This document shows positions 10,432 through 20,855 of a DNA stretch of 64,000 nt, one piece after another. The position numbers were made by a program, and so were the translations under genes. The stretch comes from Ottelia alismoides (taxonomy: Eukaryota > Streptophyta > Magnoliopsida > Alismatales > Hydrocharitaceae). How positions within the stretch are numbered: the stretch's first letter is position 1; every line of letters begins with the position of its first letter. Location: positions 310,001 to 374,000 of the forward strand of contig JAZKJV010009620.1 of NCBI GenBank assembly GCA_037367405.1, read 5' to 3'. The notes below the pieces were generated by a model, which saw nothing but the letters and a program-made list of their open reading frames with translations, was not told the DNA's origin and did no database searches.

Positions 10432-12350
10432 GATGCCGCCCAAGAGAAACATTGATGAAGAGGGAGATGGTGATGCACTGAGAGACATCTTGGTGAGATT
10501 GGCACGAGCATAGCAGCGCGTAAACAGTTCAGAGAAGAGCTTGGTCAGATGGGAAATGGGGGAGGAAATGAACCTAGGGGGAATCTATGAGGGATGCGTA
10601 AAATCCCGTTATCGCATGTAATGAGAACTGGCTTAGGCTAGTTGACCATCCAATGCTAGGGAATTAAAGCACTACTTTCTAACAATCATGCCGAATTCTA
10701 TGGCAATGCATTAGAGGAACTATACATGTTCCTACAGGAGTTTGTGTTGGTTTGGGACAACCTAGGATGTCCTGGCGTTTCTTAGGACTACATCCATATT
10801 AGGGCCTTCCCATTCGTTGTAGCATATAAAGCTGCATATTGGCTTAAAAACTTGGGGAAGGTTGTCACCATGTGGGTTGTCATAAAGGACATGTTTCTCA
10901 AGAAGTTCTACCCCCTGAGTAGGACTAAAGATGAGGTCGTAGATATCTAGCTTCACATAGATGTCCCACTTTCCACGAGGCATGGGAACGATTCAAAGAT
11001 CTGATCCAGAAGTGTACATGCCATGATATTGATAAGTTGTTCTTGGTCATGAACCTATACAGTGGTTTGACTCCCGAGGTTCAAGGTCTAGTGTGTGTTG
11101 CTTGTGGAGGCAGCTATCTGAACAAAGGAGCCGGCACGGTTTGGATGATTTTCGAGCATATGGCAACCTGCACCAAAGCCATTGTTAGGGCTTATGATAA
11201 GCTACTATCAGGGCTTATTATAAGCCACCTCCCCTTTGCATACATCATGAGGTGGGGAGATCAGTTGTCATCGATCTGGCGAATGACCTACTCCTCAACA
11301 TGGAGATAATCAGTAACAAGTTAACAAAGGTCGACCAGATAGAGAAGAAGGTGAACGAGATACATAAGCTTGTAGAGTGGGAGAACCCTGCCAAACTTCT
11401 TAGATAGATGGCGGAGTTAGGTGAGAGGGTATCTAAGATCACGATACCTACCTCGCCTGCACCACCTTCTCCCATCTGCAAGGTACACCACATTCAGGAA
11501 CAACCCATGTAATGACCACACAACATGTGGACTCAGGGTCAACATGAGGTCCATGAGAGCTAGTTCACATAATCAACCATCGAGATAGTTATTGAGGAAC
11601 CTCTACGTGTGGGAGATGAATGGGATATGGTAAAACAATGATCCAAAAACCACCCAGCCACAGCTACAGTAGCACCCGCAATACCCATAACAAAACCAGT
11701 ACCCCAATCAGTCCCAGTACCGTTAAATTCCACCCCCTCAGTAGTAGCAATTTGGCCATCAAGGTCCCCTTTAGTACCAGCAGTACCACCCTTAGTAGAG
11801 CTAGTACCATCAGTAGGTCCACCAGGGACCTAACAGACCTCATCAGGGTCAGCAGCAGCCTCCCTAGAGGCAAGATCATGGTGCCTCATCTTCTGTCACC
11901 TCTGACCTTCAAAGGATCCTAAATGAGCTCAAACTCATCTGCAATAAGCAGTAGGACCAGGGAGCTCACATCAATTGGCTTTCACATTGATGTGATGAGT
12001 TCACTGCCCCTAGGACCTCAATCCCAGCACAAGTTCAGGTTAGCCCCAACAACCTAAACCAAGGACAGAATCACCAAAAGGATCAGGAATACTATTTTGA
12101 TTCCCTTGAATCAGATCATGCGATTCTACTGCATGATATTACCATCTTACTCTTAGGATCGATAAGACCGTGCAGACCCTTGATATGGTATGATGGAGTG
12201 GAGTGGAGGATACCGATGAGCTCTCCCTCGTGAAGAGCTCAAAGGAGGAGCATCACCAGCAGCAGCAGCACCAACAACACCTTCAGGGATTTTGAATCCC
12301 CAAAAATCCAAAAAAATCAAGAAAATCAAGAAAATCCAAAAATAAGAATA
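10432..12350 (+). pseudogene. E1 gag (Retrotrans_gag), decayed
   Basis: A frame opens at 10432 (MPPKRNIDEEGDGDALRDIL) and breaks after about 26 codons. The gag capsid-like domain is still legible at about 10790-11180 across stops and shifts: AFPFVVAYKAAYWLKNLGKV, then FLKKFYPLSRTKDEV, then a WERFKDL-like segment and the LYSGLTPEVQGLVCVACGGS block. These match the order of the Retrotrans_gag family (spacing of the tryptophan, the FF.P.S. motif and the GL.P..R motif). Further on, 11640-12060 is rich in proline, glutamine and tyrosine codons, like the low-complexity linker of Athila gag, and a CAG run lies at 12250-12270. Multiple stops make it non-functional. Confidence 0.75.
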
Positions 12351-12599
12351 AAGCGACATCGAACACGATCGTGAGAAGTGGGTCTTCGGGAGATGAGAAG
12401 ACTACCATGGATGCATCACGACAATTTCTCCAGCAGTTTCAGTTTCAATTCCTTTTCATGCATTTCAGTCAAGTCATGTACCCAGATGAGTCATGTGCAG
12501 TTGCATCATGATTTCAATAAAAACTCAGATGATGATGTTTTGATCTTACATCTTGAGCCCCCAATAAACCCTTTCTCTTGGGCCTTTTCTAAGGGAAGC

Positions 12600-13215
12600 G
12601 AGAAAAATTCTTAAAAAGATGATCATGATGCCTTGGAGATGGAAAGGATGTGCCATGAGAATGTAAAAGTTGAGATCCCTTTGATCAAATTTGTGGATAT
12701 GGTTCTTGCATTCAAGAAGTACCTAAAGGTGAGGTGCACACCTGTTAGGACTAGTAGGAAAATAAACACTAGAATAGTGAAACATGTGCTATCCATAGTC
12801 ATTACCTGTGTGATCCGAAATGAGATTCCAAGGAAGAAGACAAATCAGGGTGCCCACTTCGTCACCAGTTAGATAGTTGATACATCATTTGCTCGCACTC
12901 TATTCGATAACGAATCCCCAATCAATATGGTGCCATATTCCATCCTAGATCATCTAGGCTTAGTTCTTCTGAGGAGATCGAGAGCACTCCTATAGTTTGC
13001 ATATCGGTCTATTAAGAGGTCTAAGGGAATGCTAGGGGATGTTATCTTTGACATCGAGTGGAAACAGTACAAGGTGGACTTCACAGTCCTAGATATGGAG
13101 TGTCCCCAAAGATTGTAATATTCCCATATCATAGTTGGTCGTCCTTTTCTAAGGATGACTGGAGCCATGTTTGACTATACTCTAGTAAAGATATGCTTTC
13201 ATACACATGACGAAA
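12600..13215 (+). pseudogene. E1 gag C-terminus and aspartic protease, decayed
   Basis: The stretch VEIPLIKFVDMVLAFKKYLK (12667 on) resembles the Athila segment just before the protease. The protease follows at about 12880-13210: FARTLFDNESPINMVPYSIL is the active-site region, in which the expected D-[TL]-G-A reads D-N-E-S, so the aspartate is kept but the glycine is lost. The flap region (GMLGDVIFDIEWKQYKVDFT) and the C-terminal VGRPFLRMTGAMFDYTL motif, which matches the family's ILGRPFLATA pattern, are present. Stops at 12870 (TAG) and near 13117 break the frame. The enzyme would have cut the Gag-Pol precursor in the particle. Confidence 0.8.
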
Positions 13216-14309
13216 GTGCAGAGTTAGAGATGCAGCAAATGAAATGGCAGAGACATGATTCAGAGAGTAGTACATAGTATCTCTTGTCAGAAGCATAGTG
13301 CTAAAGAGTTGACGTAGTTGATCAGTGGTAGCAGCAGTCAGTGGGGATGATGAGTCCCTCTCACCAGGAGAGGACAATGTAGATGAGGCAGTTCGATAGA
13401 TCCTGCAGAATCGGACCTTACTCGTAGGAGATTATTTTGATGCATCTCCTTACGTCCTCGATACTCAAAAGCCAACTTCGTCTTGTCAGACTTATTCCCT
13501 TCAGGCCAATCAGAGGATGAGGATGATGAGACGGATATGGCTTTATCGATTGTATGGACACCTTTGGTGATCCGACTTCTAAGCGGAATAAGTTAATGGC
13601 TACTATCACAGTAGATCCAGCCACATCCACCATATAGCCAGATTTAGAGGCAGTCAAACCAGATCTTATTGATGATCATACCATTCATGGGCTCAAACCT
13701 CTAATCTCTACATTGAAGTGTGCCTTCCTTGCAGGCCCACCTCATAAGTTACCGATAAGTATCAGTGCTAGCCTGGCCGGAGAACAAGAATCATGCTTAC
13801 TAGAGATTATTGAACAGAACCATAAGATCATAAGCTGGAGCATGTTCGATCTCCATGGGATTAATTCCGCTTTGTGCTCACCATATTTATCTTAAGGAAG
13901 GTACTAGACCCTCTCGTGAGTTCCAGCATAGGTTGAATATGAACTTGTGGGATGTGGTTAATAAAGAAATAGAGCACTGGTGTGATGTAGGGTTTATCTA
14001 TCCCATTTTTCGATTCCAAGTGGGTGGCACCACTTCATTTAGTCTCTAAGAAGGTGAGACTTCAGACAGTTACCAACTCGGATGGAGAGGAGATTGTGAC
14101 ATGAATACCTACGTTATGGTGTGTCTGTGGCCTAAATTCCACAACAAAAAAGGATCATTTATCCTTACCATTCATTGATCAGATCATGGAGAGACTTTCG
14201 GAGAAATAATTCTTTTACTTTCTAGACTAGTACTCGGGCTACAATCAAGTAGACATCGCTCTTGAGGACCAAGAAAAGACCACATTTACATGTCAATTCA
14301 ATACATATG
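13216..14309 (+). pseudogene. E1 reverse transcriptase, N-terminal half (cut by EA)
   Basis: After a poorly conserved linker (13216-13700) the polymerase start is legible: LTIFILRKVLDP-type sequence at 13875, then SIPFFDSKWVAPLHLVSKK, then KDHLSLPFIDQIMERLSEK, then YSGYNQVDIALEDQEKTTF and TCQFNTYV. These are RT motifs 1-3 of Ty3/gypsy (the LPFIDQ, SGYNQ and TFTC..G blocks). The reading frame stops exactly at the EA target site (14305-14309) and resumes at 33021, where the next expected residues follow. Several stops were already present or came later. The product copied element RNA into DNA. Confidence 0.88.
14305..14309 (+). repeat. EA target-site duplication, left copy
   Basis: ATATG stands immediately before the TG of the EA 5' LTR and again at 33021-33025 immediately after the CA of its 3' LTR: a perfect 5-base duplication. 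Confidence 0.95.
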
Positions 14310-15168
14310 TGATGAATCTCGGATTCATCACTCTAAGTCTCATTAATTAAGGTCAGGTCCCTAAAAATCAACAGCATTTCTGCATCTATTTTGCATAATT
14401 AGCATTCATCATGATTTCATAAGAATTGCATTTTAGCATTAATTTGTGCATAAAATAAGAAGCCAAAAATCCAAGCCAAAAATGACCTGTAAATAGCCTA
14501 GCTTCCCCTATTTTTAACTCCTCCATGCTGACACCGCATAACCCAAAACCGCCTCCACTGTGTACACATTACTAACAAGAATAATTAAAAAATACAAAAA
14601 AATAATTAACTGAGGTAAGTGGACCAAAAACCCAAACCCTAGTTTCAGGATTTTCGGACTAAAAGCCCCATATCTTCTCCATCCAGTGTCTGATTTGATC
14701 CTACTCACTTTTGAACTAATGCACATTCAATTACCTTCAAAACAAGACCAAGTTCAAGTGAATCAGAGCTCGTATGTGAAAGTTGGGTTTTGGGCCTCTT
14801 TTGAACATTGTATATTTTCGCGGCTTTTGACCTTGTATTTTATGCATATATTCTCTTAATTTATAAAAATCCAAAAAAATTAGATTTAGATGTCTTTTAT
14901 TTATCTTTTATTTTTCCATATTTTTCTGGATTTTTATCTTATTAAAAAATTGATAAAAAAAATTATAAAACCCAAAAATCAAGGTATTCTATGTACATGG
15001 GATACCCCAAAAATTCACTTTTTACATTTGACCGAATTTGGTTTTGATTCTTCATGAAAGTTGTAGATCTCGTCGAGACGAGCATTTTTCGTGAAGGAAC
15101 TTTTTCGATCCGAGGTCATTTACTATTTTTTATCGAATTTATAAAATCTTTTATTTCTGAATTTTCTG

Positions 15169-15210
15169 GTGTTGACACGTGGCCGCCCCAGAGGCCGCCA
15201 CGTGTCAGCA
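15169..15210. promoter_or_regulatory. G-box palindrome in EA 5' LTR
   Basis: GTTGACACGTGGC at 15171 pairs with GCCACGTGTCAGC ending at 15210 around a short GC loop, giving arms of about 13 bases each with a CACGTG core. The same hairpin is in the 3' LTR (30938-30978). CACGTG cores are classic plant bZIP/bHLH sites. Whether it acts as a site or an RNA hairpin is inference. Confidence 0.65.
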
Positions 15211-15278
15211 TTTTTTGGGGTTTTTATTACCGCTTTTATAAAAAAAATTTAAAAAAATAAATAAATAAATATAATAAG

Positions 15279-15330
15279 GCACGCACGTGCGTCGCACGTG
15301 CCTTCCAGGCACGTGCTCCGCACGTGCAAC
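15279..15330. promoter_or_regulatory. CACGTG cluster upstream of EA TATA box
   Basis: Four CACGTG/ACGTGC cores lie within about 50 bases. Further cores are at about 15354, 15400 and, downstream of the TATA box, 16054, 16139, 16152 and 16229. The 3' LTR has a shortened version of the cluster (31053-31078). Confidence 0.6.
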
Positions 15331-15582
15331 GCCTGCCTCCCCTTTCGTCCTGCCACGTGGTCCATCCGTGGCCGTTCGATCGTCCGCTGATCGAACGGCC
15401 CACGTGCTTCATCGTCAACCTTCCGCCCCCGCGAACTTCGCACCCTCCGCCGCCTTGCCGCCAACTACTCCCCGAAACCTCCGCTCCTCCGTTATCTCCC
15501 GCAACGGCCTCGCCGACCCTTATCTCCGCCAACGGCCAAACCTCCTCCGCGTCGCACGTAGCCACCCCCGATCCCTCAACCC

Positions 15583-15590
15583 TATTTAAT
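15583..15590 (+). promoter_or_regulatory. Likely TATA box of EA LTR promoter
   Basis: TATTTAAT sits at the end of a GC-rich region and is followed by CTCCACC. The same arrangement (TATA-like box then CTCCACC or ATCCACC) occurs in E3 (48940, 58911) and E1 (38746), which makes a core promoter likely. Transcription would start about 30 bases on. Confidence 0.6.
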
Positions 15591-16632
15591 CTCCACCGCC
15601 GCCCCCTTTGCAGATCATCCGCCGATAGCGACGACGCTCGGAGGTGACAGCTCCGAGCACCCTCCTTCGACGAGGTCCGAGGGTCCTCCTCCCTCGTTGC
15701 GGTCCACGGCGAGCTCTGCCGTCTCGCATCTGCTCCGGTCACCTCCCATCGCCGTCGAGCTACGTCTCCATCTTCATCGACTTCGCACGCCGCCAGAAGC
15801 TACGCCACCGTCATCAACCTTCAACGCCGACCGCAGCCCCGACTCCGCCGTCTCCGTCATCTCCTCCAGCTGCGCCTTCATCGACATCCGACAGGAGAGG
15901 CCGAGCTCCCTCCTCCGCCTCGGCCGTGTGTCGGCCACAACGACTCCACCGCCAGCCAGAGGCTCGGCCGGTCCGCCTTCGTCTCCCACCGCAGGATCGG
16001 CAGGGCTCCTCCGCTACTCCGCCACCAGCCGCCGGCACAGAGGCCGAGACCCCCACGCACGTGCTCCTCGCGTGCGTCGGGGGGACGTTTTGCATCATTG
16101 CCCCTGGAGTCCATCCCAATTGCGCAGAAGGCCAAAGTCACGTGCACAGCACGTGACCATTTGGTAATTTTACAGAAGGATCCCCGAAGGTCTCCAGATT
16201 CTTGCATCGGCCCCCACCGACCAGTGATCACGTGCACAGCACATGATCGGCTGGAAAATTGCACTCACCACCCCCTTTTTTTAGGTAATTTCAACTAGGT
16301 CATGTCTGCATATTGCTATTTATTTTATTTATAATTACTGCATTTACACCCTTGTGTTCTCCCTCTGTTTTGAACCTCTTCTAGACATCATTTTATTTAT
16401 TAAAAAATTGCACGATGTTCCTCATATAATTCTCTACATTTTGACATATCGTGGATATTTTTGTGAACAGTGGTTGATTAATAATTAATTGTTTTGTGGA
16501 AAATTGTGAATTTTGCCCTTTCTGTGCTCTAAAATTCATATTTAATTAACCATTGCTCTAAAAATCCTTGAAAAATCACATATTGTAGAGATTATCTTGC
16601 TTGACATTGTGCCCAAAAATCTTTACATTTGC

Positions 16633-18593
16633 TTCTTTCTCTACATCCTCCGAAGGTAGGGTCCACCTAATACTAATGGAAAAGTATACCTAAGGCAGGA
16701 GTGAGTGTGCGAGACTTGATCTTCCCGAGTGGTCATCAGTACAAAAATCAGCGGGGGTTCGTCTAAGTCGACTGAGCCAGGGATTTTCCCAAGCGCATTC
16801 ATTGAGAGAAAATTGATATGAACCAGTTCATATTCCCAGAAATGATAATCAGCTCAGATTCCAAGATCAGATTCAATTAAGACTCTTGATAAAAGAGAAG
16901 ATTCCAAGCAAGTCAGAAATCCATGAACCAGATCCGAAAGTCCCAGAAGAGAAAAGTCAAAGTGACTGAAAACCGCTTCTTAGATTCATCGAAAGCAGCT
17001 CTAATATATAAGTTTCATCGTTTAAGCTTCACACACGCATTTTCTTCTTGAGGCGACAAAAATCATAGGTTAGGTCAAGCCGGATCTGATGAAGGTGGGA
17101 AACCATAGTCAGTCTATGCTTACCTTTATGAGGTTCTAACGGCTCATGCTCATGTAAGGGAAGACCTTCAAGGCCCCTGCTTCCTCTTTCTTTATAGGCC
17201 GGACTCCCCGGTGGAGCCCCGCAGCTGAGGGAAAAGAAAGAAAAAAGACAGGGTCGAGTCTGATACATCAACCGTCTACTCAATAAGCTACGTCAACTGA
17301 AGACCAAGTCCACAATCACTACACGAGATGAACCTGGGTTTGGTGAATTGAAGTTGGCCTCCTGTGGGAGAGGACTCCCAGTTACTGCGCGCGATCGTAT
17401 ACTGAGGTGCTCCCCGCCGGTTGTTGGAACGACGCGAGCCGGGGCCTCGATGAAGAAAGAGGGAGGGACAGAGGAACCATCTCATTTGGGGCGGAAAACG
17501 AATCGACATCTCGATGTGATACAGCCCTTTCCATTTCGTTTTGGGAAAGAACGGCGAAGTCCATCCGAACCGTCCAATGAAGAAATAAGAGGAGAGCAAA
17601 GCGCCAATGGCTTAGAAGCGCGCATGCGGAACGGGCACGGAGAAAAAGAAAGTGTGGAGGTTAGAGTCCCTTCGCTTCCAGGGCCCAAAGCAGTGCATCC
17701 CGGCCAAATCAAGGATTTGGGGCTTCTTGCATGACCCGCGATAGCCGACTAACTAGCGCGGGGGAATTGGTCGACTCGGAGAGGCCTGATTGACGCGCTG
17801 GGAAAGCAAGTCTTGCATAGACTAAGACTATCAAAAATCCTCAAAAATCTTTCTATTTCATTTTCTTCTTCATTTTCTGATTTGAAAAGATTGATTGAAA
17901 AAACTAGATAAGATATAATGGCTTTTTGGATTGATTTTTGAAAACATAATCAGAGATTTTGATTTATATTAGGGGGCTTTTTAATATATATATATAAGTC
18001 GATTCCAATAAAAGGACTGCGCTTAGCCCTCCCGGAGCCCCCTGCTCTGCTGCAGTGGATGGCAGAGGGTCCGTAGTACCCGAATGGAGTTATACAGGGG
18101 ACGGGAAGGGGCCGGGACGGTGCCTACTACTACACCACACTACACTTGGCTCTACACATTTACAGATCCCACCCCTGTCCAGTCTCTGTCAGAACGTTGG
18201 GGGGCTTCAATCCTGACTCCTGATCCCCATCTCAGCCCAGTCCCACGGAGCCTTCTTCCTTCAGGGGGGAGAGTGGAGCCTCGAGATCGTCGAGAGGAAG
18301 AGGGGGGGGTCTGAGGTCTCTGTCCACCTTCAGAAGAAAGCGGGGCAGAGATAGAAAAGAAGAAGCAAGCTACGCGCTTCGGAGGATGGATAAAGTGGAT
18401 TCACATTTCCGCTTTTTCGAAAAAACAACCGCCTCACCCCCTCTACGAGTCGTGTATTGTAAGTGATCCGAACCTGCCCGGAGCGAGCCCCCCTTAGAGG
18501 CAAGTGAAGTTGGTGAGCCGTATGATGGGCAACTATCTCCTGCGGTTCGGAGAGGACTCAGCTGTCCGTTTCCCTTGGTTTCGGGCCTTTCAC
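16633..18593 (+). other. Probable nad2 intron 4 and upstream mitochondrial sequence
   Basis: This stretch leads to the nad2 last exon and is most simply the fourth nad2 intron, a group II intron, at least in its 3' part. The start of the intron is not recognisable, so the left portion (16633 to about 17300) could be other mitochondrial DNA. Frames at 17288-17734 (the longest 128 residues) overlap on both strands and match nothing I know; I do not call them. Confidence 0.6.
18515..18548 (+). ncRNA. Group II intron domain V
   Basis: GAGCCGTATGATGGG ... CTCCTGCGGTTC folds into the short hairpin of group II domain V (GAGCCG pairs with CGGTTC). A domain VI-like segment follows, and the nad2 exon starts about 45 bases downstream, the expected spacing for a 3' splice site near 18593. 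Confidence 0.75.
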
Positions 18594-18786
18594 TCTATTT
18601 TATTATATACGCTTAGCGAAAAGAATGTTTTTTGATAGACCTAGGACATGGATTCTATATGAACCAATGGATCGTAACAAGTCTTCCCTACTAGCAATGA
18701 CTTCCTCTTTCATTACTTCATCCTTTCCATATCCCTCTCCTTTGTTCGATCTGACTCATCAAATGGCACTCAGTTCATATCTGTAA
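18594..18786 (+). pseudogene. nad2: Mitochondrial nad2 last exon (NUMT)
   Basis: From about 18594 the frame reads YYIRLAKRMFFDRPRTWILY, then EPMDRNKSSLLAMTSSF, a proline-serine stretch and THQMALSSYL before TAA (18784-18786). This is the C-terminal end of NAD2, a proton-pumping membrane subunit of respiratory complex I, encoded by the last of its five exons. Upstream exons are absent and the exon is still joined to intron sequence, so the copy came from DNA. Residues such as FPYPSPLFD differ from what I recall of the normal tail, as expected after transfer to the nucleus or after loss of RNA editing. The frame is still open, but alone it makes nothing useful. Confidence 0.85.
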
Positions 18787-19212
18787 CGATCATTGACAAG
18801 GTTCAAAGAAAGGGCGCTAAAAAGACGCGAGATAGGCCGCCCGACGCTTGTTTCCTCGGCGACATCTTTTTTCTTTTTGCCCGGGAGGATTTTGCATTCA
18901 GGGAAAGAATTGGCCGCACATTCTCTAATCAGATAGGGACATCACCTCCTTCGCTTTGGGGCGGTTCTCTTTCATTCAATCCATCCGGCCTCGTCTCGCC
19001 CCTAATCTTCTTGGCGTCTACTAGATTTCATTCCATTTTCTTATTCGCCATTTTCTCGTTCAAATAGAGCTGGGCGCGGAGACAGAGCAAAGCGTAGTAG
19101 ATGATAGGGTAACGGGGAAGTATGAAAGCCCTTCAATGCCCGCTACAACGCGCAACAACCCGCTTTCTGTGATCAGATAGTAGCTACTCCTACTCCTAGA
19201 CTAATTACGCTA
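18787..19212 (+). other. nad2 3' flank, mitochondrial-like
   Basis: Sequence between the nad2 stop and the copia fragment. It has the base composition and style of plant mitochondrial spacer (for example gggcgctaaaaagacgcgag). I see no gene or tRNA in it. Confidence 0.5.
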
Positions 19213-19550
19213 TTTGATTTGGGTAGTGAATCCGCGGAAGTATATCGGCTTCTGAAATATCTTACCTATGCATTTCTCTATGGTGATCTACAGGAGGAAG
19301 TATATATGCAACGGCCACCAGGGTTTGCTTATGAGGGGGAGTCCCAAAAGGTATGCAGACACCATAAGGCAATTTATATCCTGAAGCAGAGTTTGAGAGC
19401 TTGGTACTAGAAGCTATCGGAGTTGATAGAACAACAAGGGTTTGTGTAGTCTACTGCGGATCATTCTCTGTTTGTTAAGAGGACATCGAGAGGTACGGTG
19501 GTTATTCTTGTTTATGTGGATGATATTGTCATTACATGAGATGATGAACA
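19213..19550 (+). pseudogene. Ty1/copia reverse transcriptase fragment
   Basis: The plus strand encodes FLYGDLQEEVYMQRPPGFAY, then YILKQSLRAWY, and after a TAG (19408-19410) continues KLSELIEQQGFV and VILVYVDDIVIT. The YMQ.P.GF, L.QS.RAWY and YVDD motifs are those of copia RT (finger-palm segment up to the catalytic YVDD). At least three stops break it. Copia fragments are common in plant mitochondrial genomes, so it probably travelled with the mitochondrial piece; a separate nuclear insertion is possible but no LTR or duplication is seen. Confidence 0.85.
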
Positions 19551-20197
19551 TGACATTCATGCTGCCAATCCGGAGGAAAGACCAGACCCTAGCCCTTCAA
19601 TCCGATCTTCTCAGCGGCTTGTTAAACATCATACCTTCAGCCCTTAACCTGACATCACCTACCCGTACTATGTCAACAATTCCCTCAGTCACCTCCCTGA
19701 GCTCGCTCTTTTTCTCGCTCATGCAACTATATATTAATAAGACGGCTTGCTCCAGCGAGCATGTGTCGACTGCTGCGAGCGATAGCGAGCTTGTTTTTCA
19801 CCCTACTCTGCAACTATATACTCATATTACGGCTTGCTCCCTGCGCGCCTTATGCTCGGCTTGCACGGCTCTATCCTCGCAGGAAAGGACTGGGCAAAGC
19901 CATCTGGGGGAGAGGAAGAAGCCCCCATGGAAATGCAGGACCTGACTGGAAGGGCAAGAGCAGACCCCCTCCCTGAGCGGAACAATCGAGAGGTTCAGGA
20001 AGCAAGGACTATCAAGCACCCAGTGGACCTCCTTACTGCGCACCATCATTTTCACCAACTCTGTTTGAGGCGTACCCAGCGGGTCCATTACGTCCCCCTC
20101 GAATCCAATAAGCGGGGCCAAAGCCGCCGCACATGAGAGTGAAGGGGGCATAGAAAAAAGATAGCTGAAGAAAGGAGCTTTTTCGCGTTATAGTTTC
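19551..20197 (+). other. Unassigned distal part of the mitochondrial insertion
   Basis: No gene recognised. It holds an imperfect direct repeat of about 58 bases, at 19705-19762 and 19797-19855 (shared GCAACTATATA and ACGGCTTGCTCC blocks). Frames at 19442-20151 overlap on both strands and look like chance. Confidence 0.45.
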
Positions 20198-20835
20198 ATA
20201 ATTTGCTTTAAAAAAATAATTTTGCTTGTTTCATTGTTTAATTTTTAATAGGTATTAAACTCCACATTTTTTAGATTTAGGATTTTTCTAAGATCCATTA
20301 CCCAGTAATAGATCTTAGATAATTTTATATCTTGAAAATAAGTAGGTTTAATATTTATTATAATTAAATATTGTAAATCATTTTGTTTGCATTTAAAAAT
20401 TCATAAAAAGTTCATATTGCATTAGAAAATTCCAAAAAAATTACAGTGCACTAATTTTGTCATAGTTATCATCTCGGCCAAGTTTCGTATTTTTCGGACA
20501 TTGTTTGATCGAAATTTACATTTTAGTCCTTAAAATAAGCCGAAATTGCATTTTGCATCCCTCATTTGCATTAAAAATTCCAAAAAAAACCGCCTTGAAA
20601 ATCGAACACGAAATTGGATAGACATAATTCTAGGTTGTTCCTTTGCCTCCTTGTGATCGACCTTGGGACTTGCCCAAGTAAAATAAACATAAACCCACGA
20701 GATTGAAATTGAATAATTATTTGTGGTTATTTTCTTGACTGTTTCCGATCGCCGCCTACAACGAACAACTTTAATTATTTTCACTCACGAACATAAAAAC
20801 ACATTTTTAACCCAGTGTTTTACGGACCCGTCAGA

Positions 20836-20855
20836 TGGCGCCGCTGCCGGGGAGG
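20836..20855 (+). promoter_or_regulatory. EA primer-binding site (tRNA-Asp)
   Basis: TGGCGCCGCTGCCGGGGAGG begins two bases after the LTR end. It differs at one base (C for T at position 9) from the 18-base complement of the plant tRNA-Asp 3' end, the primer usual for Athila. Confidence 0.92.

Larger units (their letters stand above)
16633..20197 (+). other. NUMT: mitochondrial DNA inserted in EA 5' LTR
   Basis: The 3' LTR reads straight through TTTGCATGATAATTTGC (32389 on), whereas the 5' LTR breaks after TTTGC at 16632 and resumes ATAATTTGC at 20198. The 3,565 bases between have no counterpart in any LTR. They hold nad2 exon 5, a group II intron 3' part, a copia RT fragment and plant-mitochondrion-like GC-balanced sequence. 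Two or three LTR bases are lost at the junction and no duplication is made, as in end-joining capture of organelle DNA. It came after EA inserted. Confidence 0.85.
14310..20833 (+). repeat. EA 5' LTR (contains mitochondrial insertion)
   Basis: The LTR begins TGATGAATCTCGGATTCATC and ends GGACCCGTCA. Without the 3.6-kb insert it is about 2.96 kb, against 2.93 kb for the 3' copy. It has AT-rich U3 sequence, a GC-rich block (15170-16260) with G-boxes and TATA box, and an AT-rich 3' part. Differences from the 3' LTR include an extra ATCCAAGCCAAA-type repeat near 14468 and about 26 extra bases of CACGTG-rich sequence near 15290. The many frames at 15236-16298 recur in both LTRs in several overlapping frames and are not coding. 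Confidence 0.92.

Noticed and set aside
15236..16298. Many overlapping ORFs of 60-170 codons in the GC-rich block, repeated at 30891-31924
   Set aside because: They run in several frames on both strands of an LTR, differ in length between the two LTR copies, and show no domain. GC-rich sequence with few stops explains them.
17288..17734. 128-codon ORF and overlapping frames in the mitochondrial insert
   Set aside because: Overlapping open frames on both strands, no family match that I recognise, and the place fits group II intron sequence.
16633..18590. Mitochondrial tRNA genes in the insert
   Set aside because: I looked for cloverleaf ends and a T-arm GGTTCGA pattern and found none that folds.
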